A stretch of 64,000 nucleotides of DNA from Variovorax brevis (lineage in GTDB: Bacteria > Pseudomonadota > Gammaproteobacteria > Burkholderiales > Burkholderiaceae_C): contig NZ_JASZYG010000003.1 of assembly GCF_030317105.1 (NCBI RefSeq), positions 682,001-746,000 on the forward strand, read 5' to 3'. The position numbers and the translations under genes were made by a program. Of the stretch, positions 35,461 to 44,949 are shown piece after piece. The notes under the pieces are model-generated. The model had not been told where the DNA came from, made no database searches, and was given only the letters and a program-made list of their open reading frames with translations. Numbering within the stretch: position 1 is the first letter of the stretch; each line of letters opens with the position of its first letter.

Positions 35461-37536
35461 ATGTCCCAGCGCAAACTGTTTGTCACCACCGCCCTGCCGT
35501 ATGCCAACGGCAAGTTTCACATCGGCCACATCATGGAATACATCCAGGCCGACATCTGGGTGCGCTTCCAGCGCATGCAGGGGCACATGGTGCACTTCGT
35601 GGGCGCGGACGACGCGCACGGCGCGCCGATCATGATCGCGGCCGAAAAAGCCGGCAAGACGCCGCAGGAATTCGTCGGCGAGATCGCTGCCGGCCGCAAG
35701 GAATACCTGGACGGCTTCCACATCCGCTTCGACAACTGGCACTCGACCGACAGCGCCGAGAACACCGAACTCGCCCAGGGCATCTACAAGCGCCTGCGCG
35801 AGGGCGGCATGATCGCCAACCGCACCATCGAGCAGTTCTACGACCCCGTCAAGGGCATGTTCCTGCCCGACCGCTACATCAAGGGCGAGTGCCCGGTGTG
35901 CCACGCGAAGGACCAGTACGGCGACTCGTGCGAGGTGTGCAGCAGCGTCTATGCACCCACGGAACTCATCAACCCCTATTCGACGCTCACCGGCGCGACG
36001 CCGGAGCTGCGCAGTTCGGAGCACTTTTTCTTCAAGCTGTCCGACCCGAAGGTGGTCGACTTCCTCAAGACCTGGACGCAGGACGGCAAGCTGCAGCAGG
36101 AAATGGCGCGCAAGGCCAGCGAATGGTTCGAAGCCGGCATGGCCGACTGGGACATCTCGCGCGAAGCGCCCTACTTCGGCATCGAAATCCCGGACGCGCC
36201 GGGCAAGTATTTTTACGTGTGGCTCGATGCACCCGTGGGCTACCTCGCCAGCCTGAAGAACCACTTCGACAAGGGCCAGGCCGCGCAGCATTGGCATGAG
36301 GCCTCGCGCACGTCGCAAAGCTTCGACGACTTCGTGGCCGACCCCAAGGTTGAACAGGTGCACTTCATCGGCAAGGACATCGTGTACTTCCACACCCTGT
36401 TCTGGCCCGCGATGCTGCAGTTCAGCGGCCGCAAGACGCCCAGCCAGGTGAACGTGCACGGCTTCATCACCGTCTCGGGCGAGAAGATGAGCAAGAGCCG
36501 CGGCACGGGCATCGATCCGCTCAAGTACCTCTCCATCGGCATGAACCCCGAATGGCTGCGCTACTACATCGCCGCCAAGCTCAACGCCAAGGTGGAAGAC
36601 GTCGACTTCAACCCCGACGACTTCATGGCGCGCGTCAACGCCGACCTGGTCGGCAAGTACATCAACATCGCGAGCCGCGCGGCCGGCTTCATTGCCAAGC
36701 GATTTGGCGGCAAGCTGGGCGAAGTGACTGACGACGGGGCCGCTTTGCTCAAGACCCTGCAAGGCGAGGCGCAGGCCATCGAAGCGCTTTACGACAGCCG
36801 CGACTTCGCCCGCGTGCTGCGCGAGATCATGCTGCTGGCCGACAAGGTCAACGAATACGTCGACCAGAACAAGCCTTGGGAACTGGCCAAGAAGGAAGGC
36901 GCCGACGCGCGACTGCACGACGTGTGCACCGCTTGCATCGAAGCCTTCCGGCTGCTCACGATCTATCTCAAGCCCGTGTTGCCGACGCTCGCCGAGCAGG
37001 TCGAAGCCTTCCTGAACTGTGCGCCGCTGGCCTCCGGCGACGCGGGCCGCCTGCTGGGCAAGGACCACGCCATCAACGACTACAAGCACTTGATGCAACG
37101 CGTGGACGTGAAGATGCTCGACGCGCTGTTCGAGCCACCCGCCGCCACCGAGCCCGTTGTTGAAAAACCGCTGCCCGGCGGCGAGGCGCTGGCCGACACC
37201 ATCACCATCGACGACTTCGCGAAGATCGACCTGCGCATTGCGAAGATCGTGAACTGCGAGGCGGTCGAAGGCTCGACCAAGCTGCTGCGCCTCACGCTCG
37301 ACGTGGGCGAGGAAAAGACGCGCAACGTGTTCAGCGGCATTGCCTCTTCGTACAAGCCCGATCAACTCGTGGGCAAGCTGACCGTCATGGTCGCCAACCT
37401 CGCGCCGCGCAAGATGAAGTTCGGCCTCAGCGAAGGCATGGTGCTGGCCGCGAGCCATGCCGACGAAAAGGCGAACCCCGGCATCCACGTGCTGGAGCCG
37501 TGGCCCGGCGCGACGCCTGGCATGCGGGTACGCTAA
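35461..37536 (+). CDS. metG: Methionine-tRNA ligase
   Basis: 691 aa class I synthetase, the long form with a C-terminal tRNA-binding domain. HIGH motif in [15 protein letters not shown], zinc knuckle [22 protein letters not shown] in [11 protein letters not shown], and the EMAP/Arc1p-like domain at about 585-690 ([18 protein letters not shown]). Charges tRNA-Met. The ATG follows a GC-rich leader; a TAAAAT box at 35362-35367 may be its -10 element but no -35 is clear. Confidence 0.98.
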   Translation: MSQRKLFVTTALPYANGKFHIGHIMEYIQADIWVRFQRMQGHMVHFVGADDAHGAPIMIAAEKAGKTPQEFVGEIAAGRKEYLDGFHIRFDNWHSTDSAENTELAQGIYKRLREGGMIANRTIEQFYDPVKGMFLPDRYIKGECPVCHAKDQYGDSCEVCSSVYAPTELINPYSTLTGATPELRSSEHFFFKLSDPKVVDFLKTWTQDGKLQQEMARKASEWFEAGMADWDISREAPYFGIEIPDAPGKYFYVWLDAPVGYLASLKNHFDKGQAAQHWHEASRTSQSFDDFVADPKVEQVHFIGKDIVYFHTLFWPAMLQFSGRKTPSQVNVHGFITVSGEKMSKSRGTGIDPLKYLSIGMNPEWLRYYIAAKLNAKVEDVDFNPDDFMARVNADLVGKYINIASRAAGFIAKRFGGKLGEVTDDGAALLKTLQGEAQAIEALYDSRDFARVLREIMLLADKVNEYVDQNKPWELAKKEGADARLHDVCTACIEAFRLLTIYLKPVLPTLAEQVEAFLNCAPLASGDAGRLLGKDHAINDYKHLMQRVDVKMLDALFEPPAATEPVVEKPLPGGEALADTITIDDFAKIDLRIAKIVNCEAVEGSTKLLRLTLDVGEEKTRNVFSGIASSYKPDQLVGKLTVMVANLAPRKMKFGLSEGMVLAASHADEKANPGIHVLEPWPGATPGMRVR

Positions 37537-37540
37537 GGCC

Positions 37541-37792
37541 ATGTCGACGACCATGCGCCCTTTCATCCGGACGGCCATGCAGCTTGCTGCAGCGGCCCTC
37601 CTCGGCTGCGCGCTGACGGGTTGCGCCGTCGTCGGCGTGGCAGGTGCGGCGGTCAGCGTCGCGACGACGGCGGTGAGCGTGGGTGCTGGGGCCGTCGGCC
37701 TCGCGGCCGACGCGGCCATCGGCACGGCCAAGATCACCGGCAAGGCCGTCGGCGCAGCGGCCGACGCGGTGCTGCCGGGCGAAAACAAGTAA
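37541..37792 (+). CDS. Small Ala/Val-rich putative lipoprotein
   Basis: 83 aa. Signal sequence with lipobox (LLGCALTGCAVVG), so probably lipid-anchored at the cysteine. The mature part is almost entirely Ala, Val, Gly and Thr repeats (VATTAVSVGAGAVGLAADAAIG), with an apolar beta-like alternation as seen in some NF038104-like lipoproteins. It starts 4 bp after the metG stop on the same strand. Function unknown. Confidence 0.72.
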   Translation: MSTTMRPFIRTAMQLAAAALLGCALTGCAVVGVAGAAVSVATTAVSVGAGAVGLAADAAIGTAKITGKAVGAAADAVLPGENK

Positions 37793-37829
37793 TTCGCGGG
37801 TGCACGTGCCTCGGCCACAATGGCCGAAC

Positions 37830-39515
37830 ATGGCATCCCCGATCAAGCTGCACTCCTTCCGCCCGCGGTTGGTGGACGCGTTGCAGGACTACAGCCGCGA
37901 ACGATTCCTGAAAGACCTGGGCGCCGGCGCGACGGTCGGCATCGTCGCACTCCCGCTCGCCATGGCCTTTGCCATCGCGTCCGGCCTCAAGCCGGAAGCC
38001 GGCATCTGGACGGCCATCATTGCCGGCTTCCTGATCTCGGCGCTCGGCGGATCGGCGGTGCAGATCGGCGGGCCGGCCGGCGCGTTCATCGTCATCGTGT
38101 ATGGCATCGTCGAACGCTACGGCCTGGCGAACCTGCTGATCTCCACCGCCTGCGCGGGCGTGCTGCTGTTCCTGATCGGGCTCTTGCGGCTCGGCACGCT
38201 GGTGCGTTACGTTCCGGTGTCGATCGTCGTGGGCTTCACCAATGGCATCGCGGTGCTGATCCTGATCTCCCAGCTGCGCGACTGGTTCGGCCTGCGCATC
38301 GACAAGATGCCGGCGGATGTGTTCTCGCAGCTGAATGCGCTGGTGGAGCACGCTTCGACTTTCAACGCGTACGCCTTCGGGCTGGGCAGCGTGTGTGTTC
38401 TCGGGCTGTTTGTCTGGCCTTTGCTGCTGCACGACACCTCGCGCTTTGGCCACGCAGTTCGTTTCGTGTTCGGGCGCGTGACGGAACTGCGTGCGGTGCG
38501 GATGGGGTCGCGCGTGCCCGGCCCCATCGTGGCGCTGGTCACGTTGACGGCGCTTGCGTGGGCGTTGGACTTGCCGGTCGAGACCATCGGCACCCGCTTC
38601 GGCGGAATACCGGAGGGACCGCCCACCTTCGCCTTGCCGGACTTCTCTTGGGAAACGGTCAAGCAACTGGTCACGCCCACGCTGACCATTGCCCTGCTGG
38701 GCGGCATCGAATCCTTGCTGTGCGCACGCGTTGCGGACCAGATCACCGGCCTGCCGCGGCACGATCCCAACCAGGAACTCATGGCACAGGGCATCGCCAA
38801 CCTGGTGACGCCCTTCTTCGGCGGCATGCCGGCCACGGGCACCATTGCCCGCACCGTGACCAATGTGCGCGCGGGCGCCAGTTCCCCGTTGGCCGGCATC
38901 GTGCACGCGCTGACGCTGGCCGTCGTGGTGCTGGCGGCTGCACCGCTGGCCAAGCTCGTGCCGCTGTCGGTGCTGGCCGGCATCCTGCTGTTCGTCGCGT
39001 GGAACATGGGCGAATGGCGTGAATTTGCGCCCTACATGCTGCGCCGCGTCAGCCAGCACTACATCCTGTTGATGCTGGGCACCTTCTTCCTCACGGTAGT
39101 GTTCGACCTGACCGTCGCGGTGCAGGTGGGCATCGTGCTGGCCTGCGCGCTCTTCGTCCGGCGCATGAGCACGCTGTTCCGGGTGGAGCTTGTTTCGCTG
39201 CAGCCGCCGGTGCTGACCTACAAGCTCTACGGCGCCCTCTTCTTCGGAGCCGCCGCCAAGCTGGACGAAGCCATCCGGGCCGTCGAGCGGGCGCCGCGCG
39301 GCATGACGGTGGTGCTGGACGCCATGCACCTCATCCTGCTGGACGCGACGGGGCTCGATGCCATCCGGCAACTGCACAAGGCCGTCCTGGCCCGCGACGG
39401 AGTGCTGCGCATCGAGTCCTTGCAGCCCCAGCCGCATGAAGTCATCGAGCGCTCGGGCTTCGCGGCAGAGCTCGCCAGCATGCCCGAGCCGGCTTTTGCG
39501 GGCGGGGACCGGTAA
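37830..39515 (+). CDS. SulP-family inorganic anion transporter with STAS domain
   Basis: 561 aa SLC26/SulP carrier. The N-terminal part has about 12 helices, beginning LGAGATVGIVALPLAMAFAIASGLKPEAGIWTA (the sulfate transporter signature region), and GGMPATGTIARTVTNVRAGASSPL in the substrate-site half. The C-terminal STAS domain (about 440-550) includes VVLDAMHLILLDATGLDAI. Family members move sulfate, bicarbonate, C4-dicarboxylates or other anions; no clue to which. ATG at 37830. Confidence 0.92.
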   Translation: MASPIKLHSFRPRLVDALQDYSRERFLKDLGAGATVGIVALPLAMAFAIASGLKPEAGIWTAIIAGFLISALGGSAVQIGGPAGAFIVIVYGIVERYGLANLLISTACAGVLLFLIGLLRLGTLVRYVPVSIVVGFTNGIAVLILISQLRDWFGLRIDKMPADVFSQLNALVEHASTFNAYAFGLGSVCVLGLFVWPLLLHDTSRFGHAVRFVFGRVTELRAVRMGSRVPGPIVALVTLTALAWALDLPVETIGTRFGGIPEGPPTFALPDFSWETVKQLVTPTLTIALLGGIESLLCARVADQITGLPRHDPNQELMAQGIANLVTPFFGGMPATGTIARTVTNVRAGASSPLAGIVHALTLAVVVLAAAPLAKLVPLSVLAGILLFVAWNMGEWREFAPYMLRRVSQHYILLMLGTFFLTVVFDLTVAVQVGIVLACALFVRRMSTLFRVELVSLQPPVLTYKLYGALFFGAAAKLDEAIRAVERAPRGMTVVLDAMHLILLDATGLDAIRQLHKAVLARDGVLRIESLQPQPHEVIERSGFAAELASMPEPAFAGGDR

Positions 39516-39537
39516 AATCCGGTCAAAGGTTCCATTC

Positions 39538-39744
39538 ATGAATATTTTCCGCCGCCCCCACTACACCTCCGAGATCACGAGTTTCATCGAGGAGATGAAG
39601 GAAAAGAAGCCCACGCTGGAGGCCGAACAGCGCGCCGGCCGGGCGCTCCTGTGGGACAAGCACCTGGACCGCGACACGCAAAGCGAATTCAGCCAGGCGA
39701 AGGTGCCGCAGCAGCCCTACGTCTACCAGACCCAGGTCAAGTAA
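39538..39744 (+). CDS. DUF3460 family small protein
   Basis: 68 aa. Conserved sequence MNIFRRPHYTSEITSFI and ALLWDKHLDRDTQ is typical of this Burkholderiales family, which often precedes scpA. Unknown function. A TAAAAT box lies at 39513-39518 within a short inverted repeat (GACCGG...CCGGTC) just before the gene and may act as its promoter. Confidence 0.88.
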   Translation: MNIFRRPHYTSEITSFIEEMKEKKPTLEAEQRAGRALLWDKHLDRDTQSEFSQAKVPQQPYVYQTQVK

Positions 39745-39810
39745 GCGGCCGCAGGCGACTGTGTCGCTCCAGAGTGGCCGCAGCCTCTTTTCTTCGAACC
39801 GCCTTCCATC

Positions 39811-40662
39811 GTGACCGCCGTTCAAGCCGAACGCGACGAAGACAGCGCGCCACTGGTTGTCGCCATGCCTGACGTCGTCGATCAAGTCGCGCTCGCTCGC
39901 CTGTATGGCGAGCCCCTGTTCGCCCTTCCAAGCGACCTCTACATCCCGCCCGAAGCGCTCCAGGTGTTCCTGGAAGCCTTCGAAGGCCCGCTGGACCTGC
40001 TGCTCTACCTGATCCGCAAGCAGAACTTCAACATCCTCGACATCCCGATGGCGGGGTTGACGCGCCAATACCTGAGCTACGTCGACGAAATCCGCCAGAC
40101 CAACCTCGAACTGGCCGCGGAATACCTGTTGATGGCCGCGATGCTGATCGAGATCAAGTCGCGCATGCTGCTGCCGCCCAAGAAGGTGGCCGAAGGCGAG
40201 GAAGCCGAAGACCCGCGCGCCGAGCTGGTGCGGCGTCTGCTCGAATACGAGCAGACCAAGATGCAGGCCGCCTCGATCAGCGCCATGCCGCAGTTCGGCC
40301 GCGATTTCTGGAAGGGTCAGGTCTACATCGAGCAGTCGCTCAAGCCCCGCTTTCCGGACGTGAACGTCGTCGACCTGCGCGACGCCTGGGCCGACATCAT
40401 GAAGCGGGCCAAGCTGGTCCAGCACCACAAGATCTCGCGCGAGGAACTCAGCGTGCGCGAGCACATGAGCATCGTCCTGCGCACGCTCCAGGGCCGCCAG
40501 TTCGTGGAGTTCGAAAACCTGTTCGACGTCACGCGCGGCAGCGCCGTGATGGTCGTGACCTTCATCGCGATGCTCGAACTGGCCAAGGAAACCCTCATCG
40601 AGATCACGCAAGCCGAAGCGTTTGCGCCCATCTACGTCCGCCTCGCCTACACCCCCGCCTGA
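39811..40662 (+). CDS. scpA: Segregation and condensation protein A
   Basis: 283 aa kleisin that bridges the SMC dimer with ScpB in chromosome segregation. Visible: EAFEGPLDLLLYLIRKQNFNILDIPMAGLTRQYLSYV (N-terminal kleisin domain), AAEYLLMAAMLIEIKSRMLLPPK and a C-terminal winged helix with FENLFDVTRGSAVMVVTFIAMLELAKE. GTG start at 39811. No scpB lies next to it. A repeat region follows the stop. Confidence 0.96.
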   Translation: MTAVQAERDEDSAPLVVAMPDVVDQVALARLYGEPLFALPSDLYIPPEALQVFLEAFEGPLDLLLYLIRKQNFNILDIPMAGLTRQYLSYVDEIRQTNLELAAEYLLMAAMLIEIKSRMLLPPKKVAEGEEAEDPRAELVRRLLEYEQTKMQAASISAMPQFGRDFWKGQVYIEQSLKPRFPDVNVVDLRDAWADIMKRAKLVQHHKISREELSVREHMSIVLRTLQGRQFVEFENLFDVTRGSAVMVVTFIAMLELAKETLIEITQAEAFAPIYVRLAYTPA

Positions 40663-40697
40663 GGCAACCGCCGCAACGCTCCAAGGGAGTCAAGCAA

Positions 40698-40905
40698 CCG
40701 GGCAGCCGCCGGGCCGCCCCAAGGCAGGCCCGGGTCCCCTCCTCGGGAGGTGGCGAATTACACGCAGCGAAGCGAAGTGAAAAGCCGGGAGGCCTCAGTC
40801 CCCGGGCGGCCGCCGGGCCGCCCCAAGGCAGGCCCGGGTCCCCTCCTCGGGAGGTGGCGAATTACACGCCGCGAAGCGAAGTGAAAAGCCGGGAGGCCTC
40901 AGTTA
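40698..40905 (+). repeat. Tandem pair of about 102-bp repeats, copies 2 and 3 of dispersed family
   Basis: Unit 40698-40801 is repeated at 40802-40905 with offset 104 and only a few differences. Each carries CCGGGCCGCCCCAAGG, a CCCCTCCTCGGGAGG hairpin, AATTACACGC and GCCGGGAGGCCTCAGT. The TCA of CCTCAGT in the second copy (40899-40901) is the stop codon of the minus-strand lipoprotein gene. They fill the scpA-lipoprotein gap. Confidence 0.93.
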
Positions 40906-41567
40906 CTCGCGAAGCAGTACATGCGCCCGTCTCCGCCAGTTTTCTTCAGGGCATCCAGGCTGCACCCTTGGCTGGGGTGCGACGAGTTCCAGGACTTGGC
41001 CGGCGCAGACTCATCCAGACCCGTTCGGTCGGAGTGTCCAACGATTGCCGAACCATCACCGCTCTTGGTCCAGTTGCCGCAGGTGGTGTCCTTGTCGCCA
41101 GCCATCGCCCGCCCCTCGGGCGACGAGCCGGTCAGGATGTCGTGCATGTTGGGCGTATCTCCGCGCCCGTTGACGATCCCGCCCTTTTCGGTCAGCGCCG
41201 TCTGCTTGGTGAGCTTGTTGACACCATGGAGTTCATCCACGTTTGTGGCGATCAGTTCGCCCTTGGCGTTGTACCAGGGGCCGGCGCCAATCCGGTCGCG
41301 GGCGTTGACCGCTGCCGAACCACCCATTGCACTGGTGCTCAGGTAGGCGCGCCAGGTGCGGCCGCCTGCGCCAGCGGCTGCGGCCAGATCCTGGCAATAC
41401 TTGTCTGCGCCAGCGAGGCCACCGAAATCCGCCCCCTTGCCCGAGTTGGCGCTGGTGACGAAAAACCCCATCGACTTGCCGCCGATGGAGCCTGTTGCAC
41501 AGGCTGCAAGGAGCACGGCTCCCAGGACGGGGGCAATGAGGGAAAGGGCTCTCTTGGTGCGGCGCAT
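40899..41567 (-). CDS. Putative lipoprotein, DUF1554/lectin-like extracellular domain
   Basis: 222 aa. A Sec/lipobox signal (APVLGAVLLAACATG) anchors it to the outer or inner membrane. The mature domain has FFVTSANSGKGADFGGLAGADKYCQ, RTWRAYLSTS, a conserved set of cysteines (about 6), TCGNWTKSG, SWNSSH and GDGRMYCFA, which resembles the DUF1554 or endostatin-like C-type-lectin fold. Function unknown. ATG at 41565-41567 with strong ribosome site CCAAGGAGACCAGC. The 3' end lies inside the tandem repeat. Confidence 0.78.
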   Translation of the reverse strand: MRRTKRALSLIAPVLGAVLLAACATGSIGGKSMGFFVTSANSGKGADFGGLAGADKYCQDLAAAAGAGGRTWRAYLSTSAMGGSAAVNARDRIGAGPWYNAKGELIATNVDELHGVNKLTKQTALTEKGGIVNGRGDTPNMHDILTGSSPEGRAMAGDKDTTCGNWTKSGDGSAIVGHSDRTGLDESAPAKSWNSSHPSQGCSLDALKKTGGDGRMYCFASN

Positions 41568-41742
41568 GCTGGTCTCCTTGGGGTCTGTGAAGGTGCGCAC
41601 ACGCTAACCGAAGCACCACCCGCCTTCAATAAGGTAATCACTGCCGGCCTGTTCGCGGTTTGCGGGTAAGCGAAGCGCCCCGCCGGCTCGACGCAACGAA
41701 AAAATGTCCTGCTTCAGCGCGGCATCTGAAGCGCGGTGCATT

Positions 41743-42750
41743 TCAACCCGGTTCGATCGTCGGACCGCGCCCCATCAGTGACGCCACCACTTCGGCCGGC
41801 TGCGCCTGGCCATCGAGCAGTGCGACAACGCCCGAGGTGATCGGCATGTCCACGCCCAAGTGCGACGCACGCTGGAGTACGGCACGGGCGCAATAAACGC
41901 CCTCCGCGACATGGCCAAGGGAATCGACCGCTTGCGCCAGCGTCCGGCCTTGCGCCAGCAGGAGCCCGATCTTGCGATTGCGGGACAAATCGCCGGTGGC
42001 AGTGAGAACGAGATCTCCCAGACCCGACAGCCCCATGAAGGTTTCGGCACGCGCACCGAGCGCAATGCCCAGCCGTGTCATTTCGGCCAGACCACGCGTG
42101 ATGAGCGCGGCACGGGCGTTGAGCCCCAGGTCCAAGCCATCCGCAAGACCCGTGGCAATGGCCAGGACGTTCTTGACGGCACCACCGACCTCGACACCGA
42201 CGATGTCTTCGTTGGCGTACACCCGAAGCGAGGGACCGTGAAAGGCAGCCACGAGCGCGTCGCGCACCGCCGGGTTCGGGCTGGCCGCGACCAGCGCCGT
42301 CGGCTGCGCACGCGCCACTTCCTGCGCAAAGCTGGGGCCGCTCAGCACCCCCGCCAGCAGATCCGGGGCGACCTGCGCCTGAATTTCGTGGGCCAGCAAT
42401 CCGAAGGCGACCCCGCCGCCCGCGTCACGGGCCGGTTCCACGCCTTTGCAAAGCCAGGCCACGGGAACCGTGACGCCCCGCAAATTGCCCAGTTGCTCGC
42501 GCAGCGCCGCCATGGGCGTGGCGACGATCACCAGTTGCGCGTCGCGCGCAGCCGCCGCCGCATCGGCGGACTGAACCGCCAAGGATGCAGGGAGCTGGAT
42601 TCCGGGCAAATAGCGCCGGTTTTCGCCATGCGCGCGCATGGCGCTGGCCTGGGCCGCGTCGCGCGACCAAAGGGTCACGTCGTGCCGGCTGGCCGCGTTG
42701 ACAGCCAGCGCCGTGCCCCAGGCACCGGCGCCGAGCACGCAGATTTTCAT
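41743..42750 (-). CDS. gpsA: Glycerol-3-phosphate dehydrogenase [NAD(P)+]
   Basis: 335 aa. Reduces dihydroxyacetone phosphate to sn-glycerol 3-phosphate for phospholipid synthesis. N-terminal Rossmann motif [22 protein letters not shown]-like [21 protein letters not shown], catalytic Lys region [15 protein letters not shown], and C-terminal [19 protein letters not shown]. Downstream of secB with a 41-bp gap, the arrangement common in betaproteobacteria. Confidence 0.96.
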   Translation of the reverse strand: MKICVLGAGAWGTALAVNAASRHDVTLWSRDAAQASAMRAHGENRRYLPGIQLPASLAVQSADAAAAARDAQLVIVATPMAALREQLGNLRGVTVPVAWLCKGVEPARDAGGGVAFGLLAHEIQAQVAPDLLAGVLSGPSFAQEVARAQPTALVAASPNPAVRDALVAAFHGPSLRVYANEDIVGVEVGGAVKNVLAIATGLADGLDLGLNARAALITRGLAEMTRLGIALGARAETFMGLSGLGDLVLTATGDLSRNRKIGLLLAQGRTLAQAVDSLGHVAEGVYCARAVLQRASHLGVDMPITSGVVALLDGQAQPAEVVASLMGRGPTIEPG

Positions 42751-42791
42751 CGTTGACGACGCACGCCTTGCGCGAGGCCCAGGATTTCAGC

Positions 42792-43250
42792 TTATTGCGT
42801 GACGGCCGGAGCGGCCTGGCCGGCAGCTTGAGCCTGCTGTTGCTCGAACATGGCCTGGAAGTTGATTTCAGCCAGGTGCACGGGCGGGAAGCCGCCGCGC
42901 TGGATCACGTCCGCCACGTTGCCGCGCAGGTACGGGTAGACGATTTGTGGGCAGGCGATGCCCAGGATCGGCGACATCTGGTCTTCCGGCAGATTGCGGA
43001 TCTCGAAGATGCCGGCTTGCTTGGCTTCGACCAGGAAAACGGTCTTGTCCTTGATCTTGGTCTGCACGGTGGCCGACACGGTGATCTCGAAGATGCCTTC
43101 GCTCACCGGCTGGGCGTCCACGCCGAGCTGGATGTCGACGGTGGGCTGTTCCTGCTCGAGCAGGATCGCGGGCGAGTTGGGTTGCTCCAGCGACAGGTCT
43201 TTCAGGTAGACGCGTTGGATCTGGAACACGGGATCTTGATTGTCAGCCAT
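42792..43250 (-). CDS. secB: Protein-export chaperone SecB
   Basis: 152 aa tetrameric chaperone that keeps preproteins unfolded and passes them to SecA. Conserved [45 protein letters not shown] and [40 protein letters not shown] Gln/Ala-rich tail ([13 protein letters not shown]) is common in the family. Confidence 0.97.
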   Translation of the reverse strand: MADNQDPVFQIQRVYLKDLSLEQPNSPAILLEQEQPTVDIQLGVDAQPVSEGIFEITVSATVQTKIKDKTVFLVEAKQAGIFEIRNLPEDQMSPILGIACPQIVYPYLRGNVADVIQRGGFPPVHLAEINFQAMFEQQQAQAAGQAAPAVTQ

Positions 43251-43267
43251 GGCTTTTCTTTCGGATA

Positions 43268-43310
43268 CAAAAAAACATTGCCCACCGGGTTTCCCTCCCT
43301 GCGGTGGGTT
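43268..43310 (-). terminator. Rho-independent terminator after grxC
   Basis: On the minus strand CCCACC...GGTGGG (43303-43308 and 43281-43286) is followed by a run of T residues (43268-43276). The stem also contains an inner GGGAGGGAAACCC element. It lies between grxC and secB, so grxC and secB may be separate transcripts. Confidence 0.65.
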
Positions 43311-43340
43311 TAGAAGTAGGGAGCGCGGATTATCGCTGGC

Positions 43341-43601
43341 TCAAGCGCCCTGCAGCATGGGCAAAAGTCCGCCACGGCCGTCCAGCGCCATGAGGTCATC
43401 GCAGCCGCCGACGTGCTTGTCGCCGATGAAGATCTGCGGAACGGTACGCCGCTGCGTGACTTCCATCATGGTTGCCCGTGCGCCGGGGTCCATGTCGACA
43501 CGGATTTCCTCGATTTTTTCGACACCACGTGCCTTGAGAATCTGCTTGGCCCGAACGCAATAGGGGCAAACGGCGGTGGTGTACATCTTGACGTGTTGCA
43601 T
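43341..43601 (-). CDS. grxC: Glutaredoxin 3
   Basis: 86 aa dithiol glutaredoxin using glutathione to reduce disulfides. Redox site CPYC in TTAVCPYCVRAKQIL, TVPQIFIGDKHVGGCDDLMAL for glutathione binding and the cis-Pro. Start at the ATG at 43601, as longer readings are not conserved. Sits between the rhodanese-domain gene and secB. Confidence 0.95.
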   Translation of the reverse strand: MQHVKMYTTAVCPYCVRAKQILKARGVEKIEEIRVDMDPGARATMMEVTQRRTVPQIFIGDKHVGGCDDLMALDGRGGLLPMLQGA

Positions 43602-43617
43602 GGCGGATCGCGACTTT

Positions 43618-44037
43618 TTAAGCTTTTTCAACCGGCAGATTAGCGTCTTTCCAGGATTTGAGTCCGCCTGCAACGGCTTGGGCTTGCTCGTAGCCGAGCT
43701 TCTTGGCCACGGAGACGGCGCGTTGGGCGCGCGCACCCGTGGCGCACACGATCACCAGCGGCAGGGACTTGTTCTTGACCGTGCCGGGCAGCTTGGCTTC
43801 CAGCTGGTCGAGCGGCACGTTGCGCGCACCGGTCACGTGGCCGGCAGCGAACTCTTCCGGCTCGCGCACATCGACGACCACGGCGCGTTCACGGTTGATC
43901 AGTTGCACCGCGCCCTGCGCGCTCAGTGCGCCCGTGTTGGCGCCCTTGATCATCGGCCACGCCAGCATCCCACCCGCGCTGATCGCGATCAGGAAAAGCA
44001 TCCAGTTGGCGATGACAAAGTCGAAGACGAATTTCAC
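43618..44037 (-). CDS. Membrane-anchored rhodanese-like domain protein
   Basis: 139 aa. An N-terminal transmembrane helix (WMLFLIAISAGGMLAWPMI) anchors a rhodanese fold: VVVDVREPEEFAAGHVTGARNVPLDQL and active-site VCATGARAQRA with the catalytic Cys present. Expected to move sulfane sulfur in or near the membrane. 16 bp upstream of grxC on the same strand. Confidence 0.93.
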   Translation of the reverse strand: MKFVFDFVIANWMLFLIAISAGGMLAWPMIKGANTGALSAQGAVQLINRERAVVVDVREPEEFAAGHVTGARNVPLDQLEAKLPGTVKNKSLPLVIVCATGARAQRAVSVAKKLGYEQAQAVAGGLKSWKDANLPVEKA

Positions 44038-44045
44038 GGTATTCC

Positions 44046-44072
44046 TTGAATGACAAACCCGGATTTTAGAAT
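44046..44072 (+). promoter_or_regulatory. Candidate promoter of gpmA
   Basis: TTGAAT (44046-44051) and TAGAAT (44067-44072) with a 15-bp spacer, in the short gap between divergent rhodanese and gpmA genes. The spacing is short, so the -35 assignment is doubtful; the -10 is better. Confidence 0.4.
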
Positions 44073-44117
44073 GGCGGGTTGCACAGACTTCTTCAAACTG
44101 CCCAAAGGCCCTGACAC

Positions 44118-44861
44118 ATGTACAAACTGGTGCTGATCCGCCATGGCGAATCGACCTGGAATCTCGAAAACCGCTTCACCGGCTGGACCGACGTTGACCT
44201 CACGCCCGCGGGCGTGGAACAGGCCAAACAGGCGGGACGTCTCCTGAAAGCGGAAGGCTACGAATTCGACGTGGCCTACACGAGCGTCCTCAAGCGCGCA
44301 ACGCGCACCCTCTGGCACACGCTCGACGAACTGGACCGCACCTGGCTGCCGGTGGTTCATTCGTGGCGCCTGAACGAGCGCCATTACGGCGCCCTCCAAG
44401 GCCTCAACAAGGCCGAAACCGCCAAGAAATACGGCGATGAGCAGGTTCTTGTCTGGCGCCGCAGCTACGACACGCCGCCGCCGGCGCTCGAAGCGACCGA
44501 TCCGCGCAGCGAACGCACCGACATCCGCTACGCCAAGCTCAGCCCCGACCAAGTACCGCTGACCGAGTGCCTGAAGGACACCGTGGCCCGCGTCCTCCCG
44601 TTCTGGAACGAGTCGATGGCGCCCGCCATTCGCGCTGGCCGGCGCATCGTCGTGGCGGCGCACGGCAACTCGATCCGCGCGCTGGTCAAGTACCTGGACG
44701 GCATCTCGGACGCGGACATCGTTGGGTTGAACATTCCCAACGGCATTCCGCTCGTCTATGAACTCGACAGCGAGCTCAAGCCCCTGCGCCATTACTACCT
44801 TGGCGACGCCGAAGCGGCCGAAAAGGCTGCCGCCGCCGTCGCAATGCAAGGAAAAGCCTGA
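44118..44861 (+). CDS. gpmA: 2,3-bisphosphoglycerate-dependent phosphoglycerate mutase
   Basis: 247 aa glycolytic enzyme interconverting 3- and 2-phosphoglycerate. Phosphohistidine motif [61 protein letters not shown], and the second His in [17 protein letters not shown]. Normal length. Followed 88 bp later by ctpA; the gap has an inverted repeat CTTGGAA...TTCCAAG (44875-44906) that may be a weak terminator. Confidence 0.97.
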   Translation: MYKLVLIRHGESTWNLENRFTGWTDVDLTPAGVEQAKQAGRLLKAEGYEFDVAYTSVLKRATRTLWHTLDELDRTWLPVVHSWRLNERHYGALQGLNKAETAKKYGDEQVLVWRRSYDTPPPALEATDPRSERTDIRYAKLSPDQVPLTECLKDTVARVLPFWNESMAPAIRAGRRIVVAAHGNSIRALVKYLDGISDADIVGLNIPNGIPLVYELDSELKPLRHYYLGDAEAAEKAAAAVAMQGKA

Positions 44862-44949
44862 TGTTTCGCACAGGCTTGGAACTGTTGCAAAAAGTTTGCT
44901 TCCAAGCGCTGTATATTGATCTGGCACGCTGCTGCTAACAGGACATCCC

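Noticed and set aside
35041..37836. 931-residue open frame on the minus strand
   Set aside because: Antisense to metG with HIGH and KMSKS motifs; no domain visible.
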